Position numbers and translations under genes: made by a program | In this document: piece by piece, positions 18,940-27,430 of the stretch | How positions within the stretch are numbered: position 1 is the first letter of the stretch | Layout: the number at the start of each line of letters is the position of its first letter | The notes under the pieces: generated by a model | The model's input: the letters and a program-made list of their open reading frames with translations, nothing else | What the model was told of the DNA's origin: nothing | Database searches by the model: none | Origin: a candidate division WOR-3 bacterium | Lineage (GTDB): Bacteria; Hydrothermota; Tepidihabitantia; Tepidihabitantales; Tepidihabitantaceae | Assembly (NCBI GenBank): GCA_024653355.1 | Contig: JANLFQ010000001.1 | Span: forward strand, 372,001-436,000 | Direction of reading: 5' to 3' | Length of the DNA stretch: 64,000 nucleotides

Positions 18940-19935
18940 TCAATAAAACTCCCTTTTTAAAGGACGGTTGAGTAACCGTTCAATGCTTTCTGATGGTTTT
19001 GTCCCCTGGTAAAGAATTCGGTAAATCTCTTCGGTGATGGGCATTTCGACATGCATTTTAAGGGCGAGTTCTCGCCCGGCAAAGGCGGTGATAGCGCCTT
19101 CGGCAACACCGGTCAGTTCTGCTTGGGCGCTTGGGAACTCTTTACCTTTGCTCAATATCAATCCTAACTGGTGATTGCGCGAGTGAGGGGAAAAGGCGGT
19201 GACAATCAAGTCACCCATTCCGGCAAGGCCTGAGAAAGTCAAGGGATTGGCGTTTAGTGCCAGACCGAGTCGGGTGATTTCTGCTAGCCCCCGGGTCAAA
19301 AGTGCTGCTTTGGCGTTAAGGCCGAGACCCAAACCATCGCTGATGCCCGCGGCGATGGCGATGACATTTTTGAAAGCGGCAGCAATTTCGACACCAACAA
19401 CATCGGTGTGATGATAAATCCGTAAATTAGAGATGGTAAAAAGGTCGCGGATCTGTTGAGCCGCTGCTTCGTTTTCTGATACTGCAACCAGTGATGTCGG
19501 GTCGCCCTGGGCCATATCGTAAGGAATCGCCGGTCCTGCAAGGACAACCACCGGGGGGGCAGGAATTATCGTCTGGAGAGCAACCGAAAGGCGGCGGCAG
19601 GTTTTGGGTTCAATTCCTTTGCTTACGGAAACTAACGCCTGGGCCGTTTTAGGAATTAAAGGCTTTATTGTATTTGCCGCTTCAACAAGCAGGGCTGAAG
19701 GGGTGGCGAAAACGACGATTGTCGCCTGTTCGAGAACTAGTTCCGGGTCTGGAGAAAGAACTATGGTCTCGGGCAAAAGTACCGTTTCGGGTAAATCGGG
19801 ATGGCGTCGACTGGCGTTGAGCTGTTCGAGCTTTCGGGTGTCGGTATCGTAAAGAGCGATTCTGATTTTTTTCTCAGCCAGTTTTATTGCCAGGGCGATT
19901 GCCCAGCGTCCGGCGCCGATGAAAGCAACTTTCAT
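18940..19935 (-). CDS. gpsA: Glycerol-3-phosphate dehydrogenase [NAD(P)+]
   Basis: 331 aa from ATG 19935; that start overlaps the plsY stop by 4 nt and gives the normal MKVAFIGAG N terminus. The nucleotide loop reads GAGRWAIALA where GAGSWGTALA is usual. Later motifs match well: VSVSKGIE, VVLAGPAIPYDMAQGDPTS, catalytic Lys in AAFKNVIAIAAGISDGLG, and the SGLAGMGDLIVT segment. It reduces DHAP to sn-glycerol-3-phosphate, the substrate of PlsY just upstream. Confidence 0.95.
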   Translation of the reverse strand: MKVAFIGAGRWAIALAIKLAEKKIRIALYDTDTRKLEQLNASRRHPDLPETVLLPETIVLSPDPELVLEQATIVVFATPSALLVEAANTIKPLIPKTAQALVSVSKGIEPKTCRRLSVALQTIIPAPPVVVLAGPAIPYDMAQGDPTSLVAVSENEAAAQQIRDLFTISNLRIYHHTDVVGVEIAAAFKNVIAIAAGISDGLGLGLNAKAALLTRGLAEITRLGLALNANPLTFSGLAGMGDLIVTAFSPHSRNHQLGLILSKGKEFPSAQAELTGVAEGAITAFAGRELALKMHVEMPITEEIYRILYQGTKPSESIERLLNRPLKREFY

Positions 19936-20546
19936 ATTTCTTTTTTCCTGAACAGTTTGAGCCACAATCCAAACCGTGGTTCGGTTCCGTTGACTAAACG
20001 CCGGATGTTAGGGATATGGCGAATTACAATTATAAAGCCTGTTCCAATAGCGAACAGTAAAAGAGGTAAATTTTCTGGATAGGATAGTTGCGTCACCACA
20101 GGAAAGAGCAGGGCAAAAACAATCGAAGAAAGGGAAACATAGCCGAAAATGAGAAGAATTATCAGATAAATTCCCAGGGCGATAAATAGGCTGCGGGGGC
20201 AAAGAAAAGCAGCGACTCCGATTGTCGTCGCAACGCCTTTGCCACCGTTAAATCCAAGCCAGGGTGTGAAGATGTGGCCAGTAATTGCGCCGAAGCCAAC
20301 GAGCGTTGGTGTTAATCCGATTCCTCGGGCAAACATCGTTGGTAATAACCCTTTGGCAATGTCAAGGAGTAAAACCGGAATTGCCCATCCGATTCCCAGG
20401 GTACGCGATACATTGGTAAACCCGATATTGCCGGAACCTTTTGTCCTGATATCAATACCAGTAATTTTACCTGTTAGAAAACCGAATGGGATTGAGCCGG
20501 GCAAAAAACCGAAAAAGAGTGATAACAGGGCATTTCCGATGCTCAT
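19932..20546 (-). CDS. plsY: Glycerol-3-phosphate acyltransferase PlsY
   Basis: 204 aa from ATG 20546 (a GTG eight codons upstream is possible but weaker). Integral membrane protein with the three PlsY motifs: GSIPFGFLTGK...DIRTKGSGNIGFTNVSR, GHIFTPWLGFNGGKGVAT, and the later loop. It transfers acyl from acyl-phosphate to glycerol-3-phosphate, the first step of phospholipid synthesis. No Shine-Dalgarno precedes the start; TATAAT occurs 4 nt upstream. Translationally coupled to gpsA. Confidence 0.95.
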   Translation of the reverse strand: MSIGNALLSLFFGFLPGSIPFGFLTGKITGIDIRTKGSGNIGFTNVSRTLGIGWAIPVLLLDIAKGLLPTMFARGIGLTPTLVGFGAITGHIFTPWLGFNGGKGVATTIGVAAFLCPRSLFIALGIYLIILLIFGYVSLSSIVFALLFPVVTQLSYPENLPLLLFAIGTGFIIVIRHIPNIRRLVNGTEPRFGLWLKLFRKKEI

Positions 20547-20616
20547 ATTAATTATAGTATAGTAAGCCACTTCCGGTAGCGAAAGTTAGATGATATTGCC
20601 TGATGGTCATAAGTAA

Positions 20617-20645
20617 TATATACATTTTTCATCACAATAAGTCAA
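20617..20645 (-). promoter_or_regulatory. Candidate promoter for plsY-gpsA-merR
   Basis: Reverse strand TTGACT (20640-20645), 17-nt spacer, TATATA (20617-20622), giving a leader of about 65 nt. A second -10-like TATAAT directly before the plsY ATG (20551-20556) has no partner -35. Confidence 0.45.
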
Positions 20646-20766
20646 TGATAAGTGATTTTATCTAATGTGTAGTTGTTTGAACCGGGCAACATCCAACTCA
20701 GTTGTTTAAAATGCCAACTGATATAGGTGACTTATTATTAAATTTAGACCCACAAGGACAAAAAGG

Positions 20767-20784
20767 GTTAACGAATTGGTTAAC
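20767..20784. repeat. Near-palindrome GTTAAC-N-AATT-N-GTTAAC
   Basis: Two GTTAAC palindromes (20767-20772, 20779-20784) flank GAATTG; 16 of 18 positions are symmetric. The size and symmetry suit a dimeric regulator site, possibly for the MerR protein encoded at the end of the plsY unit, but there is no direct evidence. Confidence 0.35.
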
Positions 20785-21078
20785 ATATTGATAAATTGTG
20801 ATTTGTGCGTTGGTTTTTAACCGACATACGGTCGACTGGGTCATTCCGGGTATGGTTTCAGGGTGCCTTTTTTCATTTCAGATGGTGTTGAATTCAGGCG
20901 CTATTCTCTAACAGATAGTTATTTCAGAAAGTTGTGTTTTAGAGGTCGCTATGGCAACAGTGCTAACTTTATCCGGTTTAACTTTTGTTATTAAAGTAGT
21001 AATTACTTTTAATCTCATTGCCAAAGCGCTGGACATCGGAGTACGATATGGCGGTAGAAAGTTACCAATCGTCATGAT

Positions 21079-21107
21079 TTGACATTGCGAGGTTAAAATT
21101 GTACTTT
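21079..21107 (+). promoter_or_regulatory. Weak candidate promoter before the 21189 gene
   Basis: TTGACA (21079-21084), 17-nt spacer, TACTTT (21102-21107; 3 of 6). It would give a leader of about 75 nt. Confidence 0.3.
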
Positions 21108-21188
21108 ATTTAAGATGTTCTGGTTGGGTGTGTGGTGTATAAGCGCAGATGGCAAATAATAAATGGGCGTAACACAATAGAGTGAAGT

Positions 21189-21971
21189 ATGATTGACGAG
21201 AATCTGCCTGAGGGTCCAGGAAAATTGGAGTTCAAGCCCGATGAAAAGCGTCTGGTAAGACTTGCCCGATTCCGCCGGTTGGTACTTTTGGTGACGATTT
21301 TGCTATTGGGGGGTACTCTGTTGCTGACAATCATGATTCAGCCTCGATGGGTGATGGTGGGCGTTGGTGTACAGCCGGAAACGGCGTTGTCCAACAATGA
21401 AAGTCGCGGTAGTGAGCCCCCGGTATCGGATATCCCAAAAGTAAAGGAGATTTCTCAAAGAGAGCAGATAAATAGTACGATCTTAATGACGGCACAAACT
21501 ATTGACTCGAGCGGGAGAACGGCGCTCGCAATGTGGCAAAGGGCAGAGATGTTAGTGCTCGGGGGTGTGCTGGAGCGGGATGGTGCTGAAGAAGTTTTAA
21601 AACGGGTGGCAATGGCGCGGATGGTTAATGACAGTGCCCGAATTCTTTTGAGTCGGGCAAAAGGAGAACTGGAGCGATTGCAGACGATAATAAAATCTTC
21701 GTCGGTAAAAGATTTAGGATTAAATGCTTTTTTGGCGGCAGGAAAAGACTATTTAACTTTGGTGGAAGATGAGTCAAAGGACCGTCAGGCATGGCTGGAC
21801 GCCTACGAAGCTTCGGTAAGGGCATTTGCTGGTGGCGATAAGGCGGAGTATGAAATTAAAACCAATGTTGCCGGAGCATATCTGCGTAAATCCGAGGTGC
21901 GAAAGCGTAAATTAACGCGGGCTGGTTCACTACTGAGAGAGAGTCGCACAACCCTTGAAATGCGTCGATAA
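21189..21971 (+). CDS. Hypothetical protein with one N-terminal membrane helix
   Basis: 260 aa. A basic cytoplasmic segment (residues about 1-28) is followed by one transmembrane helix (about 31-49, LVLLVTILLLGGTLLLTIMI) and then a Ser/Glu-rich, largely helical extracytoplasmic region with Ala/Leu/Arg-rich repeats suggesting coiled coils. No known domain recognised. A weak GAG Shine-Dalgarno precedes ATG 21189. The next two genes lie on the same strand but have their own promoter boxes, so this may be monocistronic. Confidence 0.7.
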   Translation: MIDENLPEGPGKLEFKPDEKRLVRLARFRRLVLLVTILLLGGTLLLTIMIQPRWVMVGVGVQPETALSNNESRGSEPPVSDIPKVKEISQREQINSTILMTAQTIDSSGRTALAMWQRAEMLVLGGVLERDGAEEVLKRVAMARMVNDSARILLSRAKGELERLQTIIKSSSVKDLGLNAFLAAGKDYLTLVEDESKDRQAWLDAYEASVRAFAGGDKAEYEIKTNVAGAYLRKSEVRKRKLTRAGSLLRESRTTLEMRR

Positions 21972-22013
21972 GTTCCAAGGTAATTGCAAACTGGATTTTA
22001 AACCATTTTTTGT

Positions 22014-22019
22014 TATAAT
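22014..22019 (+). promoter_or_regulatory. -10 box close to the 22031 start codon
   Basis: Perfect TATAAT 12 nt before ATG 22031, so the transcript would start about 5 nt ahead of the start codon. No convincing -35 at 16-18 nt and no Shine-Dalgarno. Confidence 0.4.
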
Positions 22020-22030
22020 TTATTGTTTTC

Positions 22031-22570
22031 ATGGGAAAGGAGTGTTCAGAAGAGGTCAAAATTCTGCCGGCGGTAACTGTTCCGGAGCGGGCGATACCGC
22101 TTGAATATCGTTACCGTACCGTTTTTGCCGGTAGCCTTTTTCTCGGATTTATAATTCTCATCGGAGTAGTGTTTTTAGGTGGCGGCAGAATCAGTGGTTT
22201 TTTACTTGCATTGGGGCTTGGTTTGTGTTTCTATGGATTAATAATTTTTGTTGCCGACCCCGATGGTTTCTGGCATTCTGTGGGTAAGAGATTGATAATC
22301 AGTGATGAGTGTCTGGAGGAGGTTGACGAGGAGTGGCGCGTGCGCTGGGTAATTTTACCCGGAGAAATTAAAACCGTTGAGAAGTATCTGGGCAGACCGA
22401 TATTACCATTCGGGATTAAAAAAGATTGGCGGATTGAAGTGTGGAAAATTGTGCTCAAGGATGGGAAGAGTGTTAGAATCCCGGTATGGCTTTTGCCGGA
22501 AAATGGGAGAAATTTCAAGCAACGGTTTGAATCTTTTCTTGCCTTCAGCCGTCAGCAATTAAAAAAATAG
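22031..22570 (+). CDS. Two-helix membrane protein with PH-like cytoplasmic domain, unknown function
   Basis: 179 aa. Two adjacent transmembrane helices (about residues 32-49 and 55-74) are followed by a soluble domain of alternating beta strands (RLIISDECLEEVDEEWRVRW, EIKTVEKYLGRPI, WRIEVWKIVLKDGKSVRIP), reminiscent of bacterial PH-like domains found after paired helices. That resemblance is a guess from pattern; no motif is decisive. The start has no Shine-Dalgarno and lies just downstream of TATAAT. Confidence 0.65.
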   Translation: MGKECSEEVKILPAVTVPERAIPLEYRYRTVFAGSLFLGFIILIGVVFLGGGRISGFLLALGLGLCFYGLIIFVADPDGFWHSVGKRLIISDECLEEVDEEWRVRWVILPGEIKTVEKYLGRPILPFGIKKDWRIEVWKIVLKDGKSVRIPVWLLPENGRNFKQRFESFLAFSRQQLKK

Positions 22571-22585
22571 AAGTGATGGGGTCGC

Positions 22586-22613
22586 TTGACTGAGGGGCTA
22601 TTTTAGTTATGAT
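22586..22613 (+). promoter_or_regulatory. Promoter for apgM, placed for a leaderless mRNA
   Basis: TTGACT (22586-22591), 16-nt spacer, TATGAT (22608-22613). The predicted transcription start falls on the GTG at 22619. Confidence 0.55.
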
Positions 22614-22618
22614 TGACT

Positions 22619-23836
22619 GTGTTTGACTATAGTAAAGTGCCTATTGAGCCCAACGATAAGAAGATTCTTTTGGTAGTGCTTGATGGTCTTGGGGGATTAC
22701 CCAAGCATGAAAAAACCGAACTGGAGGCAGCCTGGGTGCCGAATCTTGACCGTCTGGCAGTGAGTGCAAGTCTTGGTCTTTTAGTGCCAATTGCCCGGGG
22801 AGTAACTCCGGGCTCGGGAGCCGCACACCTGGCGATTTTCGGCTACGACCCGATACGGTATCAAGTTGGTCGGGGTGTCCTTGAAGCCCTGGGTATCGGC
22901 TTCACACCCAGTCCGACCGATTTGTGCTGCCGGGCTAATTTTGCCACAATTGATAAAGGTGGGGTGATTACCGATCGGCGAGCAAAGAATTCGGGTCAAC
23001 GGATGAGTGATGCCGAAGGGGCAGAACTGTGTGCCCTTTTGCAGGAGGCGATAAGTAAAATTGATGATGTGCAGGTCTCGATAAGAGCAGGTAAAGGGCA
23101 TCGATTTGTCGTCATCTTTTCTGGGCCCGGTTTGCATGATGCTCTGTCAGATTCGGACCCGGGTAAAGAGGACAAAGCACCGTTATCAGTTAAACCGTTA
23201 GTTCCCGAGGCAGAAAAGGCGGCGCGGGTTGCTAACCGGTTTATTGAGATGAGCGGTGCGGTGTTAAAAAGTCGAGACCGGGCAAACTGGGTTTTACTGC
23301 GCGGATTTTCCCTGCCGCCGAATTTGCCGCCGTTTCCGGAGAAGTATAAGTTACGAGCGGCAGCGGTTGCCGCTTATCCGATGTACAAGGGACTGGCGCG
23401 TTTGTTGGGTATGGAGGTTCTGGATTGCGGGGAGAGCTGGGATGATGAAGTGGCAACAGTAGCAAAGCACCGCGATGAGTTTGACTTTTTCTATCTTCAT
23501 TTCAAGGAGTTCGACCAGGCGGGTGAGGATGGGGATTTCGAAAAAAAGGTGGAACTGCTTGAACGTTTTGATGAGCAGATTGTGCCCCGAATTGTTGAGT
23601 TGAATTTTGATGTCCTTTGTATTACCGGTGACCATTCAACCCCTGCGGTTCTGCGGGGACACTCCTGGCATGCGGTACCGATAATGCTTTACTCCAAGTA
23701 TTGCCGGATCCACTCGCTGGTTGAAGAGTTTGGGGAACGAGCTTGTATGCGGGGTTCGCTTGGTGTTGTTCACGGGTTGGAGTTAATGCCTCTGCTTCTT
23801 GCTCATGCCCAAAGATACGGGAAGTTCGGAGCATAG
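22619..23836 (+). CDS. apgM: 2,3-bisphosphoglycerate-independent phosphoglycerate mutase, archaeal type
   Basis: 405 aa. The alkaline-phosphatase-superfamily core begins LLVVLDGLGGLP, with PNLDRLA, the phosphorylated Ser in GVTPGSGAAHLAIFGYDP near residue 66, GRGVLEALGIG, DLCCRANFAT, and the metal site ITGDHSTPAVLRGHSWHAVP. This is the aPGM family, common in archaea and some anaerobic bacteria, interconverting 3- and 2-phosphoglycerate. GTG 22619 is preferred over TTG 22613 because the latter lies in the -10 box. Its stop overlaps the next start by 1 nt. Confidence 0.94.
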   Translation: MFDYSKVPIEPNDKKILLVVLDGLGGLPKHEKTELEAAWVPNLDRLAVSASLGLLVPIARGVTPGSGAAHLAIFGYDPIRYQVGRGVLEALGIGFTPSPTDLCCRANFATIDKGGVITDRRAKNSGQRMSDAEGAELCALLQEAISKIDDVQVSIRAGKGHRFVVIFSGPGLHDALSDSDPGKEDKAPLSVKPLVPEAEKAARVANRFIEMSGAVLKSRDRANWVLLRGFSLPPNLPPFPEKYKLRAAAVAAYPMYKGLARLLGMEVLDCGESWDDEVATVAKHRDEFDFFYLHFKEFDQAGEDGDFEKKVELLERFDEQIVPRIVELNFDVLCITGDHSTPAVLRGHSWHAVPIMLYSKYCRIHSLVEEFGERACMRGSLGVVHGLELMPLLLAHAQRYGKFGA

Positions 23837-24399
23837 TGGACACTCGTTGGGCAATTTTTTCGCTTTGGGATAAGACCGGCGCTGATGAACTTGCTCGAGC
23901 GCTAATTAATTGTGGCTACGGGATTCTTGCTACTTCCAAGACGGCAGCAATCTTGAAACAGTCGGGAATAAAGGTTACCGATGTGGCAACTTGGACGAAT
24001 GCTCCGGAGATTTTGGGGGGGCGGGTAAAGACCATACATCCCAAGATCGCTGCCGGAATTCTGTCTTATCGTGAGGATTGCGATATTGAGCCGATTGACT
24101 TTGTCGTCTGCAATTTATATCCTTTTGAACAGGGGTTAAGGGAAAGACGGCAACTGAAAGAGATGGTGGAATTGATTGACATCGGCGGCGTGACTCTTTT
24201 ACGGGCAGCAGCAAAGAACTGGTTTTTCGTCACTGCGGTACCAAGACCGGAATATTACCCGATTATTATTGAAGAGATAACACAATACGGTCGGGTATCC
24301 GAGCGTCGGCGCAGGGAGTTAGCACAGAAAACTTTTGAACTGACCGGGAATTACGATATGATGATTGCTCGATATCTTGCGGAAATTGTTGACAAATAA
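23836..24399 (+). CDS. Stand-alone IMP cyclohydrolase (MGS-like domain of PurH)
   Basis: 187 aa from GTG 23836, overlapping the apgM stop by 1 nt; an in-frame upstream extension lies inside apgM. It matches only the N-terminal IMP-cyclohydrolase domain of bifunctional PurH: SLWDKTGADELARAL, EILGGRVKTIHPKI, IDFVVCNLYPFEQG, and ELIDIGGVTLLRAAAKN. The AICAR-transformylase half is absent and no remnant follows. Two usual motifs differ: STGGTA is ATSKTA, and HPKIHGG is HPKIAAG. It should close FAICAR to IMP; another enzyme must supply FAICAR. Confidence 0.88.
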   Translation: MDTRWAIFSLWDKTGADELARALINCGYGILATSKTAAILKQSGIKVTDVATWTNAPEILGGRVKTIHPKIAAGILSYREDCDIEPIDFVVCNLYPFEQGLRERRQLKEMVELIDIGGVTLLRAAAKNWFFVTAVPRPEYYPIIIEEITQYGRVSERRRRELAQKTFELTGNYDMMIARYLAEIVDK

Positions 24400-24418
24400 C
24401 TATTTATTTGTGTATAAT
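24389..24418 (+). promoter_or_regulatory. Consensus sigma-70 promoter for the rpsM-rpoA-rplQ operon
   Basis: TTGACA (24389-24394) and TATAAT (24413-24418), both 6 of 6, with an 18-nt spacer. The -35 overlaps the last codons of the IMP cyclohydrolase gene. Transcription should begin near 24425. Confidence 0.85.
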
Positions 24419-24432
24419 TACGGACATTTTAT

Positions 24433-24450
24433 ATTTGTAATACAACAAAT
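24433..24450 (+). promoter_or_regulatory. Inverted repeat in the rpsM leader
   Basis: ATTTGT (24433-24438) and ACAAAT (24445-24450) form a 6-bp AT-rich stem with a 6-nt loop near the mRNA 5' end. It could be a target for S4-type autoregulation, but it is weak and unproven. Confidence 0.3.
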
Positions 24451-24481
24451 GATAAATACAAACTTTTTACCAGGAGGATAA

Positions 24482-24883
24482 GTGGCTCGTATTGTTGGTG
24501 TTGATTTACCGGACCGTAAGAAAGTGCTCTATGCCCTGCCGGCGATATATGGCATCGGGCTTGCATCGGCGCAGAAAATTCTTGCTGCGACCGGTATCGA
24601 CCCGAATAAAAAGGTCGGTGATTTGACTGACGAAGAACTGGCAACACTCCGGAAGGAGATTGAAAGCGGATATAAAGTGGAAGGTGAACTACGGGCTGAA
24701 ATTGCGGCAAACATCAAACGCTACATCGAGATTGGTTGTTATCGGGGCTTGCGTCATCGTGCACGACTGCCGGTACGCGGTCAGCGGACTCGAACGAACG
24801 CCCGAACCCGGAAAGGTCCCCGGAAGACTTCCGGCGTCCTCAAAGTGAAGGCGACAGCCGGTACAGGTGGTAAAAAGGAGTAA
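24482..24883 (+). CDS. rpsM: 30S ribosomal protein uS13
   Basis: 133 aa. [10 protein letters not shown] start, [12 protein letters not shown] helix-hairpin-helix, the central coiled region and the basic tail with [22 protein letters not shown]. uS13 sits at the head of the small subunit and contacts P-site tRNA and 50S. GTG start with CAGGAGGATAA immediately before. First gene of the operon; infA and rpmJ, often just upstream, are not here. Confidence 0.97.
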   Translation: MARIVGVDLPDRKKVLYALPAIYGIGLASAQKILAATGIDPNKKVGDLTDEELATLRKEIESGYKVEGELRAEIAANIKRYIEIGCYRGLRHRARLPVRGQRTRTNARTRKGPRKTSGVLKVKATAGTGGKKE

Positions 24884-24886
24884 TCT

Positions 24887-25261
24887 ATGGCAAAAAAGAG
24901 TACAAGGAAACGAGCGTCACCGGTATGTGTTGCTTACATTACAACGACTTTCAACAATACCATTGTGACAATTGCTGAATCAAATGGCGCTGTGCTGTGC
25001 TGGTCTTCGGCCGGCAGAGTGGGATTCAAAGGCGCCAAGAAAGGAACCCCTTACGCGGCGGGTCAGGCGGCGGAGAGTGCTGGTAAAGAGGCGGTGGCAC
25101 TGGGTGTCAAGAAGGTTGAGGTTCGGATAAGCGGCCCAGGCCCAGGACGAGAGGCAGCGATTCGCTCTCTTCAGAATGCGGGGCTGGACATTATTTCAAT
25201 TCGGGACATAACACCCATTCCTCACAATGGCTGTCGGCCACCTAAGCAACGGCGGGTTTAG
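24887..25261 (+). CDS. rpsK: 30S ribosomal protein uS11
   Basis: 124 aa, complete: basic N terminus, [47 protein letters not shown] and the conserved C-terminal [18 protein letters not shown]. uS11 forms part of the platform at the mRNA exit. Three nt after the rpsM stop, with AGGAG before the ATG. Confidence 0.97.
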   Translation: MAKKSTRKRASPVCVAYITTTFNNTIVTIAESNGAVLCWSSAGRVGFKGAKKGTPYAAGQAAESAGKEAVALGVKKVEVRISGPGPGREAAIRSLQNAGLDIISIRDITPIPHNGCRPPKQRRV

Positions 25262-25308
25262 GGTGTTATTGACAGAAATGTTGATGGTTTTATAATCACA
25301 GGTAACAT

Positions 25309-25923
25309 ATGGCAAGAGATATTGGAACGAAATGTAAAAGATGTCGCCGGGCACGGGAGAAACTTTTCCTGCGCGGCAACAAGTGTTTGTCTGATAAGTG
25401 CGTCCTGATGAAACGCGGTGAAGAGTCGGCAACGCCGGTGCGCCGGCGGGTGTCCGCTTATGCAATTCAGTTGCGCGAAAAGCAAAAACTTCGAATGCTC
25501 TATGGCATACTTGAAACCCAGTTTCGTAATTACTTCGTTCGGGCCGCAAAAAGCCCTAATACAGCTGCGGCATTGCTAATTTTACTGGAGCGAAGGCTGG
25601 ACAATGTCATCTATCGATTGGGGTTTGCCGATTCGCGTTCTCAGGCGCGGCAGCTTGTGCGGCATGGGCACATCACGGTCGATGGGAAGAAAGTCGATAT
25701 CCCTTCATATCAAGTAAAAGCCGGTCAGGTAATTGCGGTGGCAACAGAACGGGGACGGAAACTGGTGAGCTCAATTGTTGCCAGCAAAGAGGCAACTGTT
25801 GTCCCCTGGCTGAGTGTCAATCAACAGCAATTAACTGGCCAGGTGCTCAGGTTGCCTGAATATGAAGATGTTAAGGATGTTCCCTGCAATATGCAGTTAA
25901 TAGTGGAGTTTTATTCAAAATGA
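25309..25923 (+). CDS. rpsD: 30S ribosomal protein uS4, zinc-finger form
   Basis: 204 aa. N-terminal zinc site of four Cys (CKRCRR and CLSDKC), then the S4 RNA-binding domain (RRLDNVIYRLGFADSRSQARQLVRHGHITV) and the C-terminal beta region ending MQLIVEFYSK. uS4 is a primary 16S-binding protein and usual feedback regulator of this operon. ATG 25309; its end overlaps rpoA by 4 nt. Confidence 0.97.
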   Translation: MARDIGTKCKRCRRAREKLFLRGNKCLSDKCVLMKRGEESATPVRRRVSAYAIQLREKQKLRMLYGILETQFRNYFVRAAKSPNTAAALLILLERRLDNVIYRLGFADSRSQARQLVRHGHITVDGKKVDIPSYQVKAGQVIAVATERGRKLVSSIVASKEATVVPWLSVNQQQLTGQVLRLPEYEDVKDVPCNMQLIVEFYSK

Positions 25924-26978
25924 AGCTAAAACCTTTTGTAATGCCTGAAAAATTGGAAATTGATGCCGATACGGCAACGGATAGTTATGCCAAATTCATC
26001 ATTGCACCACTGGAACGAGGCTGGGGAGTTACGATTGGAAATGCATTGCGTCGGGCACTGCTTTCTTCGGTTCAAGGTGCAGCGGTGGTCGAAGTCCGCA
26101 TCGATGGTGTGACTCATGAATTCACGACGATTGAAGATGTGGTCGAAGATGTCCCGGAGATAATATTAAACATCAAAAAAATCCGGTTCCGGCTCTGGTC
26201 TGAAACCCCGCGGGCGTGTTATCTTCATGCTAAGGGTAAGCGGGCTTTTTTTGCTCGGGACCTGACGGTGCCTCCAGAAGTAGTGATTGCCAACCCCGAC
26301 CAGAAAATACTTACGATTTCAGATAACAAGCGAGTAGTCAATATCGAGATGATTGTTGAAAATGGCCGCGGCTATATCCGTGCCGAACGGCTGAAAAAAG
26401 ACCGAACGGTACCGGAGGGGACGATTTTCCTCGATGCGTTTTTCTCGCCGGTGAAAAAGGTAAATTACTGGGTGGAAAATATGCGGGTACTGGACCGAAC
26501 CGACTTTGAACGGGTAATGCTCGAGGTATGGACTGATGGTACGGTGAAGCCGGAGGAGGCGCTAATTCAATCGGCGACAATTTTGAAAAATCATATGGGT
26601 GCTTTGGTTCCGGAGGAGAAGGAACCGGAGTTTATTGAAGAGGAGCGGGTGTACCGTGACCGGGATCGGCTTGCCGAATTGCTGGCGATGGATATCGACG
26701 AACTCGAGTTGTCCAATCGAGCGCTTAACTGTTTGAAAAAGGGACGTTCGAAAAGAACCGGCGAACGAATTTCGATAAGAACGATTGCTGATTTAGTGCA
26801 GTACACGGAAAAAGAGATGCTGGAGATAGAAAACTTCGGTCGAAAGTCACTGGAGGAATTGAAAAAGGTCCTTGAGGATATGGGGTTGAGTCTGGGCATG
26901 GATGTTTCCGGTATACCAATCAGTAAAGCAACCAGTGTTGAAGAACCCGATAAAGGAGATGAAGAGAAGGAGGAGTAA
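25920..26978 (+). CDS. rpoA: DNA-directed RNA polymerase subunit alpha
   Basis: 352 aa. The N-terminal dimerisation domain has ERGWGVTIGNALRRALLSSVQGAAV and the DVVEDVPEIILNIK segment; a linker leads to the C-terminal domain (about 245-325) with ELELSNRALNCLKK and LLEIENFGRKSLEELKK-type HhH sequence for UP-element binding. An acidic tail (DKGDEEKEE) extends beyond the usual end. Core transcription subunit, translationally coupled to rpsD. Confidence 0.97.
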   Translation: MKLKPFVMPEKLEIDADTATDSYAKFIIAPLERGWGVTIGNALRRALLSSVQGAAVVEVRIDGVTHEFTTIEDVVEDVPEIILNIKKIRFRLWSETPRACYLHAKGKRAFFARDLTVPPEVVIANPDQKILTISDNKRVVNIEMIVENGRGYIRAERLKKDRTVPEGTIFLDAFFSPVKKVNYWVENMRVLDRTDFERVMLEVWTDGTVKPEEALIQSATILKNHMGALVPEEKEPEFIEEERVYRDRDRLAELLAMDIDELELSNRALNCLKKGRSKRTGERISIRTIADLVQYTEKEMLEIENFGRKSLEELKKVLEDMGLSLGMDVSGIPISKATSVEEPDKGDEEKEE

Positions 26979-26980
26979 GC

Positions 26981-27430
26981 GTGCGGCACGGCGATAAAGT
27001 TAAAAAGTTAGGGCGTAAGCGCGAGCATCGTATTGCCTTGATGCGCAATCTCGTTTCGTCCCTGATAAAATATGAACGTATTCGAACGACCGTCGCGAAG
27101 GCAAAAGAAGCACGGCGCCTTGCGGAACGATTGGTGACTCTGGCGTGTGAGGGAACACTGGCGGCACGCCGCGAGGTTGCCAAGGTCATCAGCGACAAGG
27201 CGCTGGTTAAAAAACTTTTCACCGAGATTGCACCGCGGCTTGCCGACCGAAGAGGGGGGTACACAAGGATTTATCGTTTGGGTAATCGTCCCGGAGATTC
27301 GGCCGAGATGGCGTACCTTGAGTTTGTTGTCCGTGGGGCAAAAGAAAAACCCGAGGAGAGCAAAGATAAAGGTAAGGGCAAGGTCAAGAAGACAGCAGCG
27401 AAAGACAAGGGAAACCCCAAAAACCAGTGA
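26981..27430 (+). CDS. rplQ: 50S ribosomal protein bL17
   Basis: 149 aa. MRHGDKVKKLGRKREHRIALMRNL start and GGYTRIYRLGNRPGDSAEMAYLE end of the bL17 core at about residue 113, followed by an unusual Lys/Gly/Glu-rich tail of some 35 residues. GTG start 2 nt after rpoA. bL17 lines the exit of the peptide tunnel. Confidence 0.97.
   Translation: MRHGDKVKKLGRKREHRIALMRNLVSSLIKYERIRTTVAKAKEARRLAERLVTLACEGTLAARREVAKVISDKALVKKLFTEIAPRLADRRGGYTRIYRLGNRPGDSAEMAYLEFVVRGAKEKPEESKDKGKGKVKKTAAKDKGNPKNQ

Larger units (their letters stand above)
20547..21188. other. 642-bp gene-free divergent region upstream of plsY
   Basis: AT-rich and without a supportable gene. It carries a reverse promoter for plsY-gpsA-merR (20617-20645), an operator-like near-palindrome at 20767-20784, a small palindrome-rich stretch around 20990-21015, and a weak forward promoter (21079-21107). 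The rest shows nothing I can assign. Confidence 0.45.

Noticed and set aside
23743-23835. N-terminal extension of the IMP cyclohydrolase
   Set aside because: It lies inside apgM in another frame; domain begins at GTG 23836.
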